This document shows, piece by piece, positions 11,691-22,791 of a DNA stretch of 64,000 nucleotides. Source of the DNA: Arachis hypogaea. Its lineage: Eukaryota; Streptophyta; Magnoliopsida; Fabales; Fabaceae. The translations under genes were made by a program, and so were the position numbers. Position 1 is the first letter of the stretch. Each line of letters starts with the position of its first letter. The stretch is taken from positions 81,848,445 to 81,912,444 of the forward strand of contig NC_092051.1 of NCBI RefSeq assembly GCF_003086295.3, in the 5' to 3' direction. A model generated the notes under the pieces. The model was not told the DNA's origin. It worked only from the letters and a program-made list of their open reading frames with translations, and searched no databases.

Positions 11691-14018
11691 TCACAGATGT
11701 GCAGAGCTTTGTTGAGACCTCCCAACACCAAACTTAGAGTTTGGATATGGGGGTTTGACACCAAACTTAGAGTTTGGTTGTGGCCTCCCAACACCAAACT
11801 TAGAGTTTGACTGTGGGGGCTTTGGTTGACTCTGCTTTGAGAGAAGCTTTTTCTGCTTCCTCTTCATGGATGCAGAGAGAGATCCTTGAGTTGTAAACAT
11901 AAGGTTGTCCTTATTTAATTGAAGGATCAATTCTCCTCTATCCACATCAATCACAGCTCTTGCTGTGGCTAGGAAAGGTCTTCCTAGGATGATGGATTCA
12001 TCCTCTTCCTTTCCAGTATCCAGGACTATGAAATCAGCAGGGATGTAAAGGCCTTCAACCTTTACTAACACGTCCTCTACTTGTCCATAAGCCTATTTTC
12101 TTGAATTGTCTGCCATCTCTAATGAGATTTTAGCAGCTTGCACCCCATAGATTCCCAGTTTCTCTATTACAGAGAGGGGCATGAGGTTTATCCCTGAACC
12201 AAGGTCACACAGAGCCTTAAAGATCATGGTTCCTATAGTACAAGGTATTATGAACTTTCCAGGATCCTATCTCTTCGGAGGCAATGTCAGTTGATCCGGA
12301 TCACTTAGTTCATTGGTGAACAAGGGAGGTTCATCTTCCCAAGTATCAATGCCAAATAATTTGGCATTCAGCTTCATGATTGCACCAAGGAACTTAGCAG
12401 CTTGCTCTTTAGTAACATCCTCATTCTCTTCAGAAGAGGAATACTCATCAGAGCTCATGAAGGGCATAAGGAGGTTCAATGGAATCTCTATGGTCTCTAG
12501 ATGAGCCTCAGATTCCTTTGGTTCCTCAGAGGGAAACTCCTTATTGATCACTGGACGTCCCAGGAGGTCTTCCTCACTGGGATTCACGTCCTCCTCTACC
12601 TCTTTGGGTTCGGCCATTTTGGTAATATCAATGGCCTTGCACTCTCTCTTTGGATTTTTTTCTGTATTGCTTGGGAGAGTACTGGGAGGGATTTCAGTGA
12701 TCTTCTTACTCAGCTAGCCCACTTGTACCTCCAAATTTTTAATGGAGGACCTTGTTTCATTCATGAAACTCATAGTGGTCTTAGATAGATCAGAGACTAA
12801 GTTTGCTAAGCTAGATGGATTCTGCTCAGAATTCTCTGTCTGTTGCTGAGTGGATGATGGAAAAGGTTTACTATTGTTAAACCTATTTCTTCCACCATTA
12901 TTAAAGCCTTGTTGAGGCTTTTGATCCTTCCATGAGAAATTTGGATGATTTCTCCATGATGAGTTATAGGTGTTTCCATAAGGTTCACCTAAGTAATTCA
13001 CCTCTGCTATTGCAGGGTTCTCAGGATCATAAGTTTCTTCTTCAGAAGATGCCTCTTGAGTACTGTTAGATGCAGCTTGCATTCCATTCAGACTCTGAGA
13101 AATCATATTGACTTGCTGAGTCAATATTTTGTTCTGAGCCAATATGGCATTCAGAGTATCAATTTCAAGAACTCCCTTCTTCATAGGCGTCCCATTACTC
13201 ACAGGATTCCTCTCAGAAGTGTACATGAACTGGTTATTAGCAACCATGTCAATGAGTTCTTGAGCTTCTGCAGGCGTTTTCTTTAGGTGAATGGATCCAC
13301 CTGCAGAAGTATCCAATGACATCTTTGATAACTCAGATAAACCATCATAGAATATATCCAGGATGGTCCATTCTGAAAGCATGTTAGAAGGACACTTTTT
13401 GGTCAGCTGCTTGTATCTTTCCCAAGCTTCATAGAGGGATTCACCTTCTTTCTGTCTAAAGGTTTGAACATCCACTCTAAGCTTGCTCAGCTTTTGAGGA
13501 GGAAAGAACTTGGCTAAGAAAGCCGTGACCAGCTTATCCCAAGAGTTCAGGCTGTCTCTGGGTTGAGAGTCCAACCAGATTCTAGCTCTGTCTCTTACAG
13601 CAAATGGGAAAAGCATGAGCCTGTAGACTTCAGGATCTACTCCATTAGTCTTAACAGTATCACAGATCTGCAAGAATTCAGTTAAGAACTGAAAAGGATC
13701 TTCAGATGGAAGTCCATAAAACTTGCAGTTTTGCTGCATCAGAGAAACTAGCTGAGGTTTCAGCTCAAAGTTGTTTGCTCCAATGGCAGGAATGGAGATG
13801 CTTCTTCCATGTAAATTGGAATTAGGTGCAGTAAAGTCACCAAGCATTCTCCTTGCATTATTATTATTTTCGGCTGCCATCTCCTCTTCTTGTTTAAAAA
13901 TTTCTGAAAGGTTATCTCTGGATTGTTGTATTTTAGCTTCTCTTACTTTCCTTTTCAGAGTCCTTTCAGGTTCTGGATCTGCTTCAACAAGAATATTCTT
14001 GTCTTTGCTCCTGCTCAT
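11691..14018 (-). pseudogene. gag-pro: F1 gag-pro, broken by three in-frame TAG codons
   Basis: Encodes the capsid and aspartic protease of a Ty3/gypsy element. It starts MSRSKDKNILVEADPEPER at 14018; the same start is in F3. The Retrotrans_gag core is plain (FAVRDRARIWLDSQP, FLAKFFPPQKLSKL, ESLYEAWERYKQL). The Asn/Phe-rich linker NHPNFSWKDQ follows, but no CX2CX4HX4C zinc knuckle is visible. The protease has CDLGSGINLMPL near residue 605 and ILGRPFLATA near 680. Stops at 12714-12716, about 12267-12269 and about 12099-12101 are all in one frame; sister copies have CAG (Gln) at two of these sites. The tail has three NSKFGV repeats. It ends without an RT domain. Confidence 0.88.
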
Positions 14019-15463
14019 ATGAAAAAGAGAGAATAGAAAAATAATAATAATAGGGGTCCTTTTTACCACAGTATAGAGGTCCCAGTGTGAGTTGAAGAAA
14101 AGAAGAAGAAGAAATTCGAACACAGATGGAAGAGAGGGTTCGAATTTGGGTGAGATAAAGTGTTAGTAGATGAATAAATAAATAGAATAAGATGAGAGAG
14201 GGAGAGGATTTTCGAAAATAATTTTTGAAAAGGATTAGTAATTTTTTCAAAAATTCAAATAAAAATAAAATAATTAGTTTAATTAAAAAGAAATTTTGAA
14301 AAAGAGGGAGATATTTTCGAAAATTAGAGAGAGAGAGAGAGTTAGTTAGGTGGTTTTGAAAAAGATAAGAAACAAACAAAATGTTAGTTTGTTAGTTGAA
14401 ACAAATTTTGAGAAGATAAGAAGTTAGGAAGTTAGAGAAGATATTTTGAAATCAAATTTTTTGAAAAAGGTAAGATAAGAAGATATTTTTGAAAAGATAT
14501 GATAGAAATTAGTTTTTGAAAAAGATTTGAATTTTTAAAATCACAATTAATGACTTGATTCACAAGAAATCATAAGATATGATTCTAGAACTTAAAGTTT
14601 GAATCTTTCTTAACAAGTAAGTAACAAACTTGAAATTTTTGAATCAAAACATTAATTGTTATTGTTATTTTCGAAAATTTGATATAAAAATTAAGAAAAA
14701 GATTTTTGAAAAATATTTTTGGAATTTTCGAAAATAACTAAGAAATTTGAAAAAGATTTGATTTTTGAAAAAGATTTTGAAAAAGATGAGATTTTTAAAT
14801 TGAAAATTTGATTTGACTCATGAGAAACAACTTGATTTTAAAAATTTTTGAAAAAGTCAAATCTAATTTTCGAATTTATGAGAGAGAAAAAGGGAAAGAT
14901 ATTTTTTTGATTTTTTTGACTTTTTATGATAAGAGAGAAAAACAAGAAAAATGATGCAATGCATGAAAGTTATGGATCAAAACAATGAATGCATGCAAGA
15001 ATGCTATGAATGTCAAGATGAACACCAAGAACACTATGAAGATCATGATGAACATCAAGAACACAATTTTGAAAAATTTTTAATGCAAAGAAAACATGCA
15101 AGACACCAAACTTAGAATTCTTTAATGCTTAGACACTAAGAATTCAAGAATGCACATGAAAAACAAGAAAAGACACAAAACATGCAAATGCAAAGATTAA
15201 ACAAGAAGACTTACCAAGAACAACTTGAAGATCATGAAGAACACTATGAATGCATGAAAATTTTCGAAAAATGCAAGATGAGTATGCAATTGACACCATA
15301 CTTCTAACATGACTCAAGACTCAAACAAGAAACATAAAAAATATTTTTGATTTTTATGATTTTCTAATTTTTTTGTATATTTTTTCTTCGAAAATTATTG
15401 TGAAAAATAAAAATAAGGATTCCAAAATTTGTAATATGAATTCCAGGAATCTTATGCTTTTTA
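14019..15463 (-). other. F1 AT-rich leader
   Basis: About 1.4 kb between the leader tandem repeats and gag, extremely A/T rich (runs of GAAAAAGATTTGA type). It repeats the 10-bp palindrome TTTTCGAAAA many times, for example near 14210, 14310, 14670, 14725 and 15260. It also contains TAAGTTTGGTGT (minus) near 15103. No gene. Confidence 0.75.
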
Positions 15464-15600
15464 GTCTAAAGCTCCAATCAAAGGGTCAGGCATGGCTTAA
15501 TAGCCAGCCAAGCTTTAGTATGTAACTCAGACATGGCACGCCTAACATGCCCTACAGTCGTGGCTTTACAGCCAGCCAGGCTTCAACATGCTTTATGAAA
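15464..15600 (-). repeat. F1 leader tandem repeats (GCTTGGCTGGC units)
   Basis: Two to three imperfect units, on the minus strand carrying GCTTGGCTGGC followed by a CATG block. They are better preserved in F2 (22326-22560) and F3 (26126-26320). The units lie close behind the PBS, where packaging signals of retroelement RNA usually are; that role is inference. Confidence 0.65.
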
Positions 15601-15803
15601 CACTAGAATTCATTTTTAAAAATTCTGAAGAAAAATATATTTTTGAAAACATTTTTTTTTTAAATTTTTTTCGAAAACAGGTGAGAAATTTTTTTGAAAG
15701 ATTTTTGAAAAATTTTGAAAATTTTTTTTTTGAAAAGAAAACGAAAAGAAAGTTACCCAATCTGAGCAACAAGATGAACCGTCAGTTGTCCAAACTCGAA
15801 CAA

Positions 15804-15821
15804 TCTCCGGCAACGGCGCCA
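15804..15821 (-). other. Primer-binding site of F1 (tRNA-Asp)
   Basis: Minus strand TGGCGCCGTTGCCGGAGA, 17 of 18 matching the complement of the tRNA-Asp(GUC) 3' end. It lies 6 bases from the LTR end at 15828. Confidence 0.88.
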
Positions 15822-15827
15822 AAAACT

Positions 15828-17491
15828 TGGTGCGCAGAAATTGTGATTACACTTTGATTATGTAAAATTCATCGCTCTTTCTTTCCCTGGTAATGGCACC
15901 AAAAACATGATGCCAATACCATGGTTCACAACTTCGCACAACTAACCAGCAAGTGCACTGGGTCGTCCAAGTAATACCTTACGTGAGTAAGGGTCGAATC
16001 CCACGGAGATTGTTGGTATGAAGCAAGCTATGGTCACCTTGTAAATCTCAGTCAGGCAGATATAAAATAGTAGTGGGGTTTTCGAAAATAATTAATAAAA
16101 TAGGGATAAAATACTTATGTAAATCATTGGTGAGAATTTCAGATAAGCGCATAGAGATGCTTTCGTTCCTCTGAACCTCTGCTATCCTGCTGTCTTCATC
16201 CAATCAGTCTTACTCCTTTCCATGGCTGGCTTTATGCAAGGGCATCACCGTTGTCAGTGGCTACATCCCCTCCTCTCAGTGAAAATGGTCAACGCACCCT
16301 GTCACGGCACGGCTATTCATCTGTCGGTTCTCGATCATGCTGGAATAGGATTCACCCTCCTTTTGCGTCTGTCACTAACGCCCAGCACTCGCGAGTTTGA
16401 AGCTCGTCACAGTCATTCAATCATTGAATCCTACTCGGAATACCACAGACAAGGTTTAGACTTTCCGGATTCTCTTGAATGCCGCCATCATTCTAGCTTA
16501 CACCACGAAGATTCCGATTAAGAGATCTAAGAAATACTCATTCAATCGAAAGTAGAACGGAAGTGGTTGTCAGGCACGCGTTCATGGGGAATGATGATGA
16601 TTGTCACGTTCATCACATTCAGGTTGAAGTGCGAATGAATATCTTAGAAGCAGAATAAGTTGAATTGAATAGAAAACAGTAGTACTTTGCATTAATCTTT
16701 GAGGAACAGCAGAGCTCCACAACTTAATCTATGGAGTGCAGAAACTCTACCGTTAAAATTACATAAGTGAATAGAGGGTAATCATGGCCGAATGGCCAGC
16801 CTCCCATGGAGGTCTAGAGATCTGAAAATTATCAAAAGATACAATCCAGAATCAAAAGATATCTAATACAATAGTAAAAGGTCCTATTTATAATAGACTA
16901 GCTACTAGGGTTTAGATAAGTAAGTAATTGATGCATAAATTCACTTCCGGGGCCCACTTGGTGTGCGCTTGGGTTGAGCTTTAACTTTCCACGTGCAGAG
17001 GCCATTTGTGGAGTTGAACGCCAGGTTTTGATCCATTTCTGGCGTTCAACTCTGGTTCTTGATCCATTTCTGGCGCTGAACTCCAGAATTGGGCAGAGAG
17101 CTGGCGTTGAACGCCCGTTTACGTCATCTATCCTCGAGCAAAGTATGGACTATTATATATTGCTGGAAAGCCCTGGATGTCTACTTTCCAACACAATTAG
17201 AAGCGCGCCATTTCGATTCTGTAGCTCCAGAAAATCCACTTTGAGTGCAGGGAGGTCAGAATCCAACAGCATCAGCAGTCCTTCATCAACCTCTGAATCT
17301 GATTTTTGTTCAAGTCCCTCAATTTCAGCCAGAAAATACCTGAAATCACAGAAAAACACACAAACTCATAGTAAAGTCCAGAAATGTGAATTTAACATAA
17401 AAACTAATGAAAACATCCCTAAAAGTAACTAGATCCTACTAAAAACATACTAAAAACAATGCCAAAAAGCGTATAAATTATCTGCTCATCA
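15828..17491 (-). repeat. F1 5' LTR
   Basis: Plus strand TGGTGCGCAG to TGCTCATCA. It contains the U5 hairpin CTTACgtgaGTAAG at about 15978-15991, a TATA box and a palindrome block at 17008-17120. It is followed by TSD CACAT. No gene. Confidence 0.92.
16885..16892 (-). promoter_or_regulatory. TATA box of the F1 5' LTR promoter
   Basis: TATAAATA on the minus strand, about 600 bp inside the LTR. The palindrome block lies about 120-230 bp upstream of it (17008-17120), where enhancer elements would be expected. Confidence 0.65.
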
Positions 17492-17496
17492 CACAT

Positions 17497-17684
17497 CAAG
17501 GCATCGAATGGAATTAAAGTGAATCAAAATCACCAATTTAAGGGCCTAAAAAGCATGTTTTTACACTTAAACACAATTCAAGGGAGAATTACAAAACCAT
17601 GCTATTTCATTGAATAAATGTGGGAAAAGGTGATAAATTCCCCTAAAATAAGCACAAGATAAACCACAAAATCGGGGTTTATCA
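17497..17684 (-). repeat. X 5' LTR, last segment
   Basis: Begins right after F1's TSD with caaggcatcgaatgg, matching the other TGATAAACC-type LTRs (for example 44318 and 32641). It ends cggggtttatca, the outer end of X. No gene. Confidence 0.85.
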
Positions 17685-18624
17685 GTCCTCGAGCAAAAGA
17701 AGAAAGAAAGGAGTAGAAGAAGAAGAAGAAATGGAGGAGATGGAGAGTAGTAGTGGTTTCGGCCAAGGGGGTAGTAGTGTGTATGATGTGTGAAAATGAA
17801 GGTAGTGAGGAGGGGTATTTATAGGGTAGGAGAGAGAGGGAATTCAGTCATGAAGGGTTGGGTTTGGGAGGGAAATAGTTTGAATTTGAATGGTGAGGTA
17901 GGTGGGGTTTATGATGGATGGATGTGAGTCGTGAAGAGAATACGGGGAAGACGGTAGGATTTGATAGGTGAAGGGTATTTGGGGAAGAGTTATTGATGGG
18001 ATTGATCAAGGGTATTTTGGGGAAGAGTGTTATGAAAAGGTGTGAAGAGGAGAGAAGAAAATGTGGGGTAGGTGGGGATCCTGTGGCGTCCACAGATCCT
18101 GAGGTGTCAAGGAATTCTGCTCCCTGCACCATTCTGGCATTCAAATGCCCATTGTGTGCCATTCCTGGCATTTAACGCTAGCTCTGCTACCTTTCCTGGC
18201 ATTAAACGCCAGTCTGCTGCCCCTTTCTGACGTTTAACATCAGCCAGATGCCAGACACCCCTTTCTGGCGTTAAACGCCCAGAATGCTGCCAGGCTTGGC
18301 GTTAAACGCCCATTCTGCTATCCTTACTGCCGTTTAAACGCCAGTAAGCCTGTCCTCCAGGGTGTGCTGTTTTTGATGCTGTTTTTCATTTTGATTTAAT
18401 TCTGTAGTTATTTTTATGACTTCACATGATCATCAACCTAAGGAAAACATAAAATAACAATGGAAAATAAATAAATATAATTAAATAACATTGGGTTGCC
18501 TCCCAACAAGTGCTTCTTTAATGTCAATAGCTTGACAGTGAGCTCTTAGAGAGCTTCACAGAGACTCAGAGCTTGATGATGGCCCCCCGACACCAAACTT
18601 AGAAGTTGAGTGTGGGGGCTCTGT
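17685..18624 (-). other. F2 spacer downstream of gag-pro
   Basis: Non-coding; corresponds to 10790-11690 of F1. It contains the palindrome cluster and one copy of the gatcctgtgg..gtccacagatcctgagg phrase near 18075. The ORF2 start is lost at the X junction. Confidence 0.7.
18128..18355. repeat. F2 internal palindrome cluster
   Basis: About nine motifs such as tggcattaaacgccag, tggcgttaaacgccc and cgtttaaacgccagt. Several have changed CG to CA or TG, so the palindromes look decayed. Confidence 0.8.
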
Positions 18625-20838
18625 TTAACTATATATTGAGAGAAGCCTTTCATGCTTCCTCACCAAGGTTACAGAAGAAGATCCTTGAGCCTGAAACACA
18701 AGGTAGTCCTCATTCAATTGAAGGACTAACTCTCCTCTATCCACATCAATCTCAGCTCTTGCTGTGGCTAGGAAGGGTCTTCCAAGGATGATGAATTCAT
18801 CCTCATCCTTCCCAGTGTCTAGGATTATGAAATCAGCAGGGATGTAAAAGCCTTCAACCTTCACTAAGACATCCTCTACAAGTCCATAAGCCTGTTTCCT
18901 TGAATTGTCTGCCATCTCTTGTAAGATTCTTGTAGCTTGTACCTCAAAGATCCCCAGTTTCTCCATTACAGAGAGTGGCATGAGGTTTATACTTGATGTG
19001 AGGTCACACAGAGCCTTCTTAAAGGTCATGGTGCCTATGATGCAAGGTATTAAGAACTTTCTGGGATCCGGTTTCTTCAGAGGTAATTTCTGTTGAACCA
19101 AGGTATTCAGTTCATTGATGAGCAATGGAGGTTCATCCTCCCAAGTCTCATTACCAAATAACTTGGCATTCAGCTTCATGATTGCTCCTACATAGTGAGC
19201 AACTTGCTCTTCAATAATATTTTCATCCTCTTCAGAGGAAGAATACTCAACATAGCTCATGAATGGCAACAATAAGTTCAGTGGAATCTCTATGGTCTCT
19301 ATATGAGCCTCAGATTCCTTTGGTTCCTCCATGGGGAACTCCTTATTGGCTAATGGATGTCCATTGATGTCTTCCTCACTGGAATTCACTGCCTTTCCCT
19401 CCTCTACAGGTTTGAACATGTTGGGTATATTGATGGCCTTGCACTCTTTTTTTGAATTCTCTTCTGTATTGCTTGGGAGAGTACTAGGAGGAGTTTCGGC
19501 CACTCTTTTACTCAGCTGACCGACTTGTGCCTCTAAATTTCTGATGGAGGACCTTGTTTCAGTTATGAAACTGAAAGTGGTCTTAGATAGATCAGAAACC
19601 ATGGTTGCTAAGTCAGAGAGGCTCTGCTTAGAATTCTCTATCTGTTGCTCAGAAGATGATGGAAAAGGCTTGCTATTGCCAAACCTATTTCTCCCACCAT
19701 TGTTATTATTGAAGCCTTGATTAGGCTTGTATTGATCCTTCCATGAGAAATTAGGATGATTTCTCCATGAAGGATTATAGGTGTTTCCATAGGATTCTCC
19801 CATGTAATTCACCTCTTCCATTGCAGGATTCTCAGGGTCATAAGCTTCTTCTTCAGAGGAAGCTTCTTTAGTACTACCGGATGCAGCTTGCATTCCAGTC
19901 AGACTCTGAGAAATTATATTGACTTGCTGAGTCAATATTTTATTCTGAGCCAATATTGCATTCAGAGTATCAATCTCAAGAACTCTTTTCTTCTGAGTTA
20001 TCCCATTACTCACAGGATTTCTTTCAGAAGTGTACATGAACTGGTTATTTGCAACCATTTCAATGAGTTCCTGGGCTTCTACAGGCATCTTCTTCAGATG
20101 AAGAGATCTACCAGCAGAGTGATCCAATGACATCTTAGACAATTCAGATAGACCATCATAGAATATACATAAGATGCTCCATTCTGAAAGCATGTCAGAA
20201 GGACACCTTCTGATTAATTGCTTGTATCTTTCCCAAGCTTCTTAGAGGGATTCACCATCCTTCTGTCTGAAGGTCTGGACTTCCACTCTAAGCTTGCTCA
20301 ACTTTTGAGGTGGAAAGAATTTGGCCAAGAAAGTATTGACCAACTTTTTCCAAGAGTTCAGGCTTTCTTTAGGTTCTAAGTCCAACCATACACTAGCTCA
20401 ATCTCTTACAGCAAAGGGGAAAAGCATAAGTCTATAGACCTCAGGATTAACCCCATTGGTCTTAACAGTATCACAGATTTGCAAGAATTCAGCTAAGAAC
20501 TGATGAGGATCTTCCAATGGAAGTCCATGAAACTTGCAATTCTGCTGCATTAGAGAAACTAATTGAGGTTTAAGCTCAAAGTTGTTTACTCCAATTGTAG
20601 GAATTGAGATGCTTCATCCATAGAAGTCAGAAGTGGGTGCAGTAAAGTCACCATGCATCTTCTTTGCATCTCCACCATTGTTATTATTTTCAGCTGCCAT
20701 AACTTCTTCTTTTTCGAAAATTTCTGTAAGGTCCTCTCTATAGTTTTGTGCTTTAGCTTCTCTTATTTTCCTTTTCAGAGTCCTTTCAGGTTCAGGATCA
20801 GCTTCAACAAGAATATTCTTATCCTTGTTCCTGTTCAT
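18625..20838 (-). pseudogene. gag-pro: F2 gag-pro, broken by several stops
   Basis: Same protein as in F1, starting MNRNKDKNILVEADPEPER at 20838. In-frame stops lie at 20614-20616, about 20399 and about 20242; from 20193 to 18625 the frame is open for 522 residues. The C-terminal half of gag is intact (NHPNFSWKDQYKPNQG) and again has no zinc knuckle. The protease catalytic motif reads CDLTSSINLMPL, so the glycine of D-L-G is lost, which should inactivate it. ILGRPFLATARAEIDVDRGE is kept. There is no RT domain after it. Confidence 0.88.
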
Positions 20839-22325
20839 ATGAAAAAGAAGAGAACAGAAAAGAATAAGAATCCTCTATGTTACAGTATAAAGATTCCTTT
20901 ATGTGAGTAGAAAAATAGAAGAATAGAATGAAGAAGGGAGAAGAAGGAGAATTCGAACACAGAGAGAGGGAGAGGGTTCGAATTTTAAGAAGAGAAGTGT
21001 TAGTAAATAAATAAAATAAATAGAAAGAGATGAGAGAGAAAGAGCATTCGAAAATTAATTAAAAGAAAAGAAAAATATTTTTTGTTTTTATTTTAATTAT
21101 TAGTTAGAATTCGAAATTTAAGAAGGAAAATAAAATAAAATTAGAATTTAAAATAATTAGTTAATTAAAAAGAATTTTAAAAACGTGGTTAGTGGTTTTT
21201 GAAAATAAGAGAGAGAGAAAAGTAGTTAGGTGGTTTTGAAAAAGATAAGTAATAGTAAAACAACAAAAAGTCAAGTGGTTAATTGAAAAAGATTTGAAAA
21301 TCAATTTTGAAAAGATATGATTAAAAATAATTTTGAAAAAGATTTGAATTGGAAATTAAAAAGATTTGATTTTTGATATTAAAGTTGATTACTTTACTAA
21401 CAAGAAACTAAAAGATATGATTCTAGAATTTAAAGATTGATCCTTTCTTAATAGGCAAGTAACAACTTAAAAATTTTGAATCAAAATATTAATTGTTAGT
21501 ATTAAATTCGAAAATATGAAATAAAATTAAAAAAAAAGATTTTGAAAATCAATTTTTAAAATTTTCGAAAAACAGAAAAGAAAATTGAAAAAGATTTGAT
21601 TTTTGAAAAAGATTTGAAAAGATAGAACTTTTAAATTGAAATTTTGACTTGACTAACAAGAAACAACTACATTTTAAAAAATTTTTGACTAAGTCAACCC
21701 AAGATTTCGAAAATTATGAGTAAAATAAGGGAAAGATATTATTTTTTATTTTTGAATTTTTAACGAGGAGAGAGAAAAAAAAGATATCATTTTGTTTTTT
21801 TTCTCTTTTTTTTTTGAACAGCAAAAATGAAACAAAACATAAAAATTTAAGATCAAAATAATAAATGCATGCAAGAACACTTTGAATGTCAAGATGAACA
21901 CCAAGAACACTTTGAAGATCATGATGAACATCAAGAACATATTTTTGAAAAATTTTAAGAGAAGAAAGACATGCAAGACACCAAATTTTTAATGTTTAGA
22001 CACTAATGATTAAAAATTGCATAAGAAAAACAAGAAAAGACACAAAACAAGAAAATATAAAGATCAAACAAGGAAAATCATCAAGAACAACTTGAAGATC
22101 AATGAAGAACACAATGCATATATTTTCAAAAATTAAAGAAAAATTCAAAAGATGCAATTGACACCAAACTTAAAATTTGACACAAGATTCAAACAAGAAA
22201 CACAAAATATTTTTGGTTTTTATGATTTTATTAAATTTTTTGGTATTTTTCGAAAATTATTTTGGAAAAAGAAAATAAAGGGATACAAAATTTTTAATAC
22301 GAATCCCAGGAATCATGCAATGTTA
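20839..22325 (-). other. F2 AT-rich leader
   Basis: Counterpart of 14019-15463, with many GAAAAAGATTTGA and TTTCGAAAA repeats. A TAAGTTTGGTGT copy lies on the minus strand near 22151. No gene. Confidence 0.7.
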
Positions 22326-22560
22326 GTCTAAAGCTTCGGTCCAAAAGAATTAGACATGGCCAATCACCAGCCAAGCTTTAAGTGAAAGCTTCGGTCCAAG
22401 AGATTTAGACATGGCCAAATACCCAGCCAAGCTTTAGCAGAACATTACATACAACAGCCAAATTGATGGGAACCAAAAGGTTCTTGCAAAGATAAGTGGA
22501 AACCTCGGTCCAAAAGATTAGACATGGCTTAACAGCCAGCCAGGATTCAACATATCTTAT
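22326..22560 (-). repeat. F2 leader tandem repeats
   Basis: Three to four units of about 55-60 bp, each with the phrases ttcggtccaaaagattagacatgg and agccaagctt (plus strand) near 22337, 22388 and 22503. Confidence 0.75.
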
Positions 22561-22767
22561 GAAACTCTAGAATTCGTTCTTAAAAATTCTGAAGAACGCA
22601 TTTTTTTTTTGAAAATTTCATATGAATTTTTCGAAAACTAAAATTTTTTTGTATTTATTATTTTTTTCGAAATAAATAAAAAAATAAAAATTAAAAAGCT
22701 TAAACATAAAATAAAAGTACCTAATCTAAGCAACAAGATGAACCGTCAGTTGTCAAAACTCGAACAA

Positions 22768-22785
22768 TCCCTGGCAATGGTGCCA
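22768..22785 (-). other. Primer-binding site of F2, decayed
   Basis: Minus strand TGGCACCATTGCCAGGGA. It differs from the tRNA-Asp complement at three positions, all C-to-T on the plus strand and all at former CG or CCGG sites, as expected from loss of methylated cytosine. Confidence 0.8.
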
Positions 22786-22791
22786 AAAACT

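Larger units (their letters stand above)
6789..17491 (-). mobile_element. F1, complete non-autonomous Ty3/gypsy-type element, 10.7 kb
   Basis: Bounded by LTRs 6789-8454 and 15828-17491 and by TSD CACAT (6784-6788 and 17492-17496). Order on the minus strand: LTR, tRNA-Asp PBS, leader tandem repeats, AT-rich leader, gag-pro, palindrome cluster, ORF2, trailing region, LTR. There is no reverse transcriptase, RNase H or integrase between the protease and ORF2 or elsewhere. The two LTRs differ at roughly 40 positions by my eye count over about 1,665 bp, so the insertion is fairly recent. Resembles the Arachis FIDEL/Feral pair of elements, which I name from memory only. Confidence 0.92.
1..17684 (-). 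mobile_element. Element X, LTR retrotransposon, partial, heavily interrupted
   Basis: Minus-strand element whose 5' LTR, PBS and start of the interior lie in the window; the rest lies left of position 1. Its LTR begins (as CTCATCA-type and TGATAAACCCCG-type ends) at 1076 and 17684 and is split by S1 (1753-6099) and F1 (6789-17491). The base just after 17684 resumes F2 sequence (tcctcgagc, as in F1 near 10790), so X is inserted in F2; the expected TSD GTCCT is at 17685-17689, its partner being off-window. The LTR end motif and ORF1 start relate X to Y and Z. Confidence 0.8.
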
